From Leadbetterella sp. (GTDB taxonomy: Bacteria > Bacteroidota > Bacteroidia > Cytophagales > Spirosomataceae): a stretch of 64,000 nt of DNA. The notes beneath the pieces were generated by a model, which saw nothing but the letters and a program-made list of their open reading frames with translations, did no database searches and was not told the DNA's origin. Position numbers and translations under genes: made by a program. Shown one piece after another: positions 60,239-64,000 of this stretch (positions are counted from its first letter, which is position 1; each line of letters opens with the position of its first letter). The stretch is from contig JAHBUH010000008.1 in the NCBI GenBank assembly GCA_019638185.1, positions 85,704-149,703 of the forward strand, in the 5' to 3' direction.

Positions 60239-60628
60239 CTACAAAAACGCCCTAATCCGCTCCGCCGTAGCCGCCAGTTCTTCCTGGGACACCTTCAGTT
60301 TAGAAGTAAAATCCATGTCTGAAATATGATCCATAGGCACCAGGTGCACGTGCACGTGGGGCACTTCCAGGCCTACCACGGCCAGGCCCACTTTGGTGCA
60401 GGGAACCGCCTTTTTCAGGGCCGGCTCCAGGGTTTTGGCAAAGGCGAAGAGCCGGGTGTAGGCGTCATCGTCCAGGTCAAAGAGGTAGTCGGTTTCTTTC
60501 TTGGGAATCACCAGCGTATGACCTTCATGGCAAGGAAAAACGTCAAGGAACGCCAGGAACTCTTCGTTTTCCGCAATTTTATGGGCCGGGATTTCACCGG
60601 CTACGATTTTACCGAATATAGTGGCCAT
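60239..60628 (-). CDS. HIT family protein
   Basis: A 129-residue histidine-triad nucleotide-binding protein with the motif HVHVHLVP near residue 95 and the N-terminal TIFGKIVAGEIPAHKI. Such proteins hydrolyse AMP-linked or adenosine phosphoramidate compounds; the physiological substrate is unclear. Starts two bases after the msrA stop; last gene of the ppk1-msrA-HIT operon. No signal peptide: cytoplasmic. Confidence 0.94.
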   Translation of the reverse strand: MATIFGKIVAGEIPAHKIAENEEFLAFLDVFPCHEGHTLVIPKKETDYLFDLDDDAYTRLFAFAKTLEPALKKAVPCTKVGLAVVGLEVPHVHVHLVPMDHISDMDFTSKLKVSQEELAATAERIRAFL

Positions 60629-60630
60629 GC

Positions 60631-61266
60631 TTAGTCTTTGATCTTGTCTTTGAACACTTTTTCGAACTTCTCCAGTTTGGGTTTCACCACCATCTGGCAG
60701 TAAGGGTTCTGGTCGCCTTTCACCCGGAAGTAGTCCTGGTGGTAGTTTTCAGCGGCATAATAGGTTTTCAGGGGCTCCAGGGTGGTTACCACCTTTTCGG
60801 AATAGTAGCCGGAGTCATCCAGGTCTTTAATGATATTGGCCGCAATTTCCTTTTCTTTTTCATTGCGGTAAAAGATGGCTGAACGGTACTGGGTGCCTAC
60901 ATCGGCTCCCTGGCGGTTCAGGGAGGTAGGGTCATGGGTTTTAAAGAAGACTTCCAGGAGACCCTCAAAGTTAATAACCTGCGGATCATACCAGATCTTG
61001 ATCACTTCAGCATGCCCGGTGTTACCTGTACATACCTGCTCATAGGTGGGATTCGCCACATGCCCGCCGGCGTATCCTGATTCCACATGATCCACTCCTT
61101 TTAATTGCTGAAAAACCGCTTCCGTACACCAGAAGCACCCTCCGGCCAGTACAGCGGTCTCTAAGTTTTCTTTATTCATCTGACGATTCTCCTTTTTGGC
61201 CTTTTGTGAACAGGCCGTATTAGTTATCAACAAAAATATCCAAAATATAAACGCAGGTCTTCTCAT
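60631..61266 (-). CDS. msrA: peptide-methionine (S)-S-oxide reductase, exported
   Basis: MsrA repairs S-methionine sulfoxide in proteins. 211 residues; catalytic Cys in LAGGCFWCTEAVFQQL, then VESGYAGGHVANPTYEQVCTG, HAEVIKIWYDP, FFKTHDPTSLNRQGADVGTQYRSAIF and the C-terminal ENYHQDYF. Unusual for cytoplasmic MsrA, it has an N-terminal signal with a lipobox-like TNTAC (MRRPAFIFWIFLLITNTAC), so it is probably lipid-anchored in the periplasm. No msrB is seen. Starts 4 bases after ppk1 ends. Confidence 0.94.
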   Translation of the reverse strand: MRRPAFIFWIFLLITNTACSQKAKKENRQMNKENLETAVLAGGCFWCTEAVFQQLKGVDHVESGYAGGHVANPTYEQVCTGNTGHAEVIKIWYDPQVINFEGLLEVFFKTHDPTSLNRQGADVGTQYRSAIFYRNEKEKEIAANIIKDLDDSGYYSEKVVTTLEPLKTYYAAENYHQDYFRVKGDQNPYCQMVVKPKLEKFEKVFKDKIKD

Positions 61267-61269
61267 AAC

Positions 61270-63468
61270 TCAGAATAATTTATCGGTGGTGACGTCCTGC
61301 TGGTCCTTTTCGAAGAAGTAGTGATGTACATTCAGTACATGCTCGCCGTCATTCTCCACTTTGGCATAATCCCCGTTTTCCAGCAGCTCATACGCGTTAT
61401 AATTGTCATCCAGGTTCGCCCTGAGGATATGCGTGAGCTGCCCCGACAGGCGGTCATGGGTGACCTTGAACATAGACTCGATCCGTTTATCAAAGCTGCG
61501 CACCATGATATCGGCACTTCCCACGTAGAGCTCGGGGTTCCCGTCATTGTGAAAATAGAATATCCGTGCGTGCTCCAGGTAGCTCCCAACCAGCGAGCGC
61601 ACTTTTATGTTTTCGCTCAGCCCCGGTCTTCCCGGCCGGAGACAGCATATTCCCCGCACGATCAGCTCTATCCGTACCCCGGCCCGCGATGCGGCATACA
61701 GTTCCTCAATCACATCTTTGTCTTCCAGCGAGTTTACTTTCAGGCATATCCCGGCCGGCCTGCCTTTCTCTGCATTTTCGGCCTCCCGCCTGATCATGGC
61801 CACCATGGCCCTGCGCATATCCTTCGGTGAGGTAATAAGATTGATGTATGACTCGGGCTGGGAATGACCCGTAATGGCGTTAAAAAACTCGGCGATATCG
61901 TGCGTATAGCTATCGTCAGCGGTCAGCATGCTGATGTCGGTGTAGAGCTTGGTAGTATTTTCGTTATAGTTCCCGCTGGCCATGTGGGCATATTGCACCA
62001 CACGCTGGCCTTCCCGCCTCACGATCAGCATGAGCTTGGTATGGGTTTTCAGCCAGCCGATCCCGTAGATCACAAAGCAACCGGCTTTCTGTAGCTTTTC
62101 CGCCTCGCGGATATTATTTTCCTCGTCAAACCGCGCCTTGATCTCAAAGAGTGCCGAAACGTGCTTGCCGTTTTCCGCCGCCCGTAGCAGGGCTGCCGTG
62201 ATCCGGGAGTTTTTAGCCAGGCGGTAGATGGTCAGCTTGATAGACAGCACATTGGGATCTTCCGCCGCCTTTTCAATGAGCGTCAGAACCGGCTCAAAGC
62301 TGTTATAGGGATGATGCAACAGGATATCGTGCTCCTTAATGTTCTCAAAAATGGACTGGTCTTTATTGTAGTTGACCGGCGGAATAGTATTAGGCGCCTT
62401 AGGCAGAAATCCCCGGAAGTCCTCATGGTTCACGATCTGCCACAAGCGGGTGTAATCCATCAGCTCGTTATTGATCTGGATGTTATATTTATCAATATCC
62501 CATTTCTTTTTGAGGATATCCATCATATATTCCGAAGGCGAGCTCTCAATGACCATGTACACTACCCTGCCCGCCTGCCGGCCGCGGATCTTCTCCTTCA
62601 TTTCATTTACAAAATCCTCGTCCAGCTCGTCGTCTTCAATCTCAAAGTCGCCGTTCCGGATGATCCTGAAAAGATCCACCGACTCTATTTTTACATTTTT
62701 ATAGATCTTATGAATATTATTCCGGACCACTTCTTCAATGGGCAGGAAGAGCACCATTCCTTCTTCTTCCAGCTCATAAAATTTAGGGAGATTAGATGGA
62801 ATCTGCACAAAAGACAACTTCCGCATGTCTTCTGTCTCTGTAAAAAGGGTAGTCTGGGTATCTACGGAAACCACGCCCAGCACCATGCTTTTGGGCAGCA
62901 GAATGGGGAAAGTGTGCGTATGGTCAAACACCATGGGGGTCAGCATGGGATATACCATATTATCAAAAAACTGGTTTACTTCCAGGCGCTGCTCTTTATT
63001 CAGCTCCCGGAATTCCACTATTTTGAACTCGTTCGCCTCAAAGAGAGGTTTCAACTCTTCCCGGAAAAGGCGGTTTCGCTCATCGGAAAACTTCTTGATC
63101 TGGTTCAAAAGGGCCTTTTTAAAGGCATTTTCCCGCAGACCGGAGTAATCCAGACGGGGTTTTCCGAAGTCGAGGTAGTTATAAAGGCTCCCTACCCGCA
63201 CCGTCAGAAACTCATCCAGGTTAGAGCCGGTGATGGCCAGGAATTTGAATTTTTCAAAAATATTGAGGTCGGGGTTCCGGACCTGGTCCAGCACCCTTTC
63301 ATTAAATTTCATCCAGCTGAGGTCGCGACTGATAAAGTCGGACCGTTCGATATCGCTATCGGATTTCTGATCTTTTGCAGAGGGATTATAGTCATACTCA
63401 CTATTCCCCATCTCGAAGTTCAGCAAATCCTTAAAAAACGAGGTTACACCCTCGGTAACACTTCCCAT
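61270..63468 (-). CDS. ppk1: polyphosphate kinase 1
   Basis: PPK1, 732 residues, makes polyphosphate from ATP at the inner membrane. The N-terminal domain starts FISRDLSWMKFNERVLDQV; catalytic domains have HPYNSFEPVL, IYRLAKNSRITAALLRAAEN, the autophosphorylated-His region KTHTKLMLIVRREG, YAHMASGNYNENT and the C-terminal DIMVRSFDKRIESMF. The start is ambiguous: MGNSEYDYN at 63411 could replace the ATG at 63468. Its companion PPK2 is at 15520-16404. Upstream regulation is not obvious. Confidence 0.96.
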   Translation of the reverse strand: MGSVTEGVTSFFKDLLNFEMGNSEYDYNPSAKDQKSDSDIERSDFISRDLSWMKFNERVLDQVRNPDLNIFEKFKFLAITGSNLDEFLTVRVGSLYNYLDFGKPRLDYSGLRENAFKKALLNQIKKFSDERNRLFREELKPLFEANEFKIVEFRELNKEQRLEVNQFFDNMVYPMLTPMVFDHTHTFPILLPKSMVLGVVSVDTQTTLFTETEDMRKLSFVQIPSNLPKFYELEEEGMVLFLPIEEVVRNNIHKIYKNVKIESVDLFRIIRNGDFEIEDDELDEDFVNEMKEKIRGRQAGRVVYMVIESSPSEYMMDILKKKWDIDKYNIQINNELMDYTRLWQIVNHEDFRGFLPKAPNTIPPVNYNKDQSIFENIKEHDILLHHPYNSFEPVLTLIEKAAEDPNVLSIKLTIYRLAKNSRITAALLRAAENGKHVSALFEIKARFDEENNIREAEKLQKAGCFVIYGIGWLKTHTKLMLIVRREGQRVVQYAHMASGNYNENTTKLYTDISMLTADDSYTHDIAEFFNAITGHSQPESYINLITSPKDMRRAMVAMIRREAENAEKGRPAGICLKVNSLEDKDVIEELYAASRAGVRIELIVRGICCLRPGRPGLSENIKVRSLVGSYLEHARIFYFHNDGNPELYVGSADIMVRSFDKRIESMFKVTHDRLSGQLTHILRANLDDNYNAYELLENGDYAKVENDGEHVLNVHHYFFEKDQQDVTTDKLF

Positions 63469-63664
63469 ATCTGTTTTCCGTATTATGCGGTGAATTTACC
63501 GTAATTGGTTTATAGTATATAACGATAGGATGTTAAATTATTACAAAGTATAGGTTTATTGGTGGGGATAAATAATTATTCAATAACCGTGGAAAGAGAT
63601 AAAAACTCTTTTGTAGCTTGCAGTTGGAATTCTATAAGGCATTAAAACTATAAACTCAAACAGA

Positions 63665-63685
63665 AGATTTTCGCAATGAAAATCT
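63665..63685 (+). promoter_or_regulatory. short hairpin in the leader of the 63696 gene
   Basis: AGATTTTC (63665-63672), GCAAT loop, GAAAATCT (63678-63685). The GCAATGAAA in the loop is repeated at the real start codon (63694-63702). Confidence 0.3.
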
Positions 63686-63695
63686 CGTAAGCGCA

Positions 63696-64000
63696 ATGAA
63701 ACTGCATAGCTTAACTACAAAGGTATTTTCCCTGTGGCTGTTTGCTTATTCGGTAAGTGCCCAGGAGACCATCTCCTTCGGGCTGTCAGGATCCTACAAT
63801 TTTCCATTGGAAACCATAAGCATCGGCACCCGGGCCAATATCCCTTTCGGAACCGCTTTTGCCGTCAGTCCCCAGGTAAAATATGCCCCGGCCTTCAATG
63901 ATATTCATGAGTTTTCCGCCGGTGTGAACCTGCATTATTATTTCATCCGGCCTTCGGGGCAGTACCGGCACGCCTCTGAGTCCCATAAACCCGCAGTATA
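63696..64000 (+). CDS. outer-membrane beta-barrel protein, N-terminal part (partial)
   Basis: About 101 codons are visible, running off the right edge. Signal peptide: KLHSLTTKVFSLWLFAYSVSA, cleaved before QET. Then barrel-like strands ISFGLSGSYNFPLETISIG, AFAVSPQVKYAPAF and FSAGVNLHYYFIRP. No stop or frameshift. The rest cannot be judged; a porin-like small barrel is likely. Confidence 0.7.
   Translation, partial: MKLHSLTTKVFSLWLFAYSVSAQETISFGLSGSYNFPLETISIGTRANIPFGTAFAVSPQVKYAPAFNDIHEFSAGVNLHYYFIRPSGQYRHASESHKPAV

Noticed and set aside
62311-63504. 397-codon open frame on the plus strand inside ppk1
   Set aside because: Antisense shadow of ppk1; the translation is rich in His, Phe and Val without recognisable motifs.

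Overview
The window is a gene-dense stretch of a Bacteroidota chromosome of roughly even GC, most likely from the Cytophagales/Chitinophagales side of the phylum. The evidence is a SusC-type TonB receptor, a GLPGLI protein, a gliding/type IX secretion C-terminal domain protein, a PorT-like protein next to ubiE, a bacillithiol enzyme (BshC), an ABC permease fused to an M1 peptidase, and many promoters of the phylum-specific TTTG-N19/20-TAnnTTTG form. Several genes (uvrA, pyrD, the 6813 barrel, mnmD, bshC, the 8716 kinase) appear to start with TTG shortly after such a promoter.

Layout. 1-7454: TonB receptor (cut by the window edge), GLPGLI protein, uvrA, phytase-like secreted protein, a CCG-domain Fe-S protein, and an outer-membrane barrel whose last strand is cut off by an in-frame TAG. 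7557-14262: unknown secreted protein, a sensor kinase/OmpR-type regulator pair, a TRIC-like channel, then pyrD-ubiE-porT overlapping head to tail. 14292-17118: cutC, DUF2795 protein, PPK2 polyphosphate kinase, AlbA_2-type regulator. 17168-20426: by eye a more AT-rich block holding a collagen-like lipoprotein and a NarL regulator/TPR kinase pair, bordered by a long inverted repeat. 20642-30351: lpd, a possible terminated leader RNA before greA, a methyltransferase, the ABC-ATPase/permease-aminopeptidase pair and metG. 30399-37909: an SDR, a large type IX cargo-like protein, a POT peptide transporter and a TlpA-like thioredoxin protein. 38069-43535: an ECF sigma / HEAT anti-sigma / DUF4097 operon, a holin-like membrane protein and priA. 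43619-54984: GMC oxidoreductase with its subunit 3, bshC, mnmD-TPR, pyrC-type dihydroorotase, a phosphoesterase/GH2 pair and a P1 peptidase. 55030-64000: clpX, clpP, tig and tRNA-Leu on the minus strand, a flippase, HIT-msrA-ppk1, and the start of another barrel protein.

Together these are mostly housekeeping (nucleotide synthesis, repair, translation, protein quality control) mixed with envelope and surface functions. Polyphosphate metabolism appears twice (PPK1 and PPK2), and redox homeostasis several times (BshC, MsrA, TlpA, Lpd). I see no phage, transposase, CRISPR array or restriction system. I did not find a clear new multi-gene system. The best leads are the leader RNA before greA, the AT-rich block with its border hairpin, the structured spacer at 40536-40636, the nonsense-interrupted barrel, and the sigma/HEAT/DUF4097 operon.
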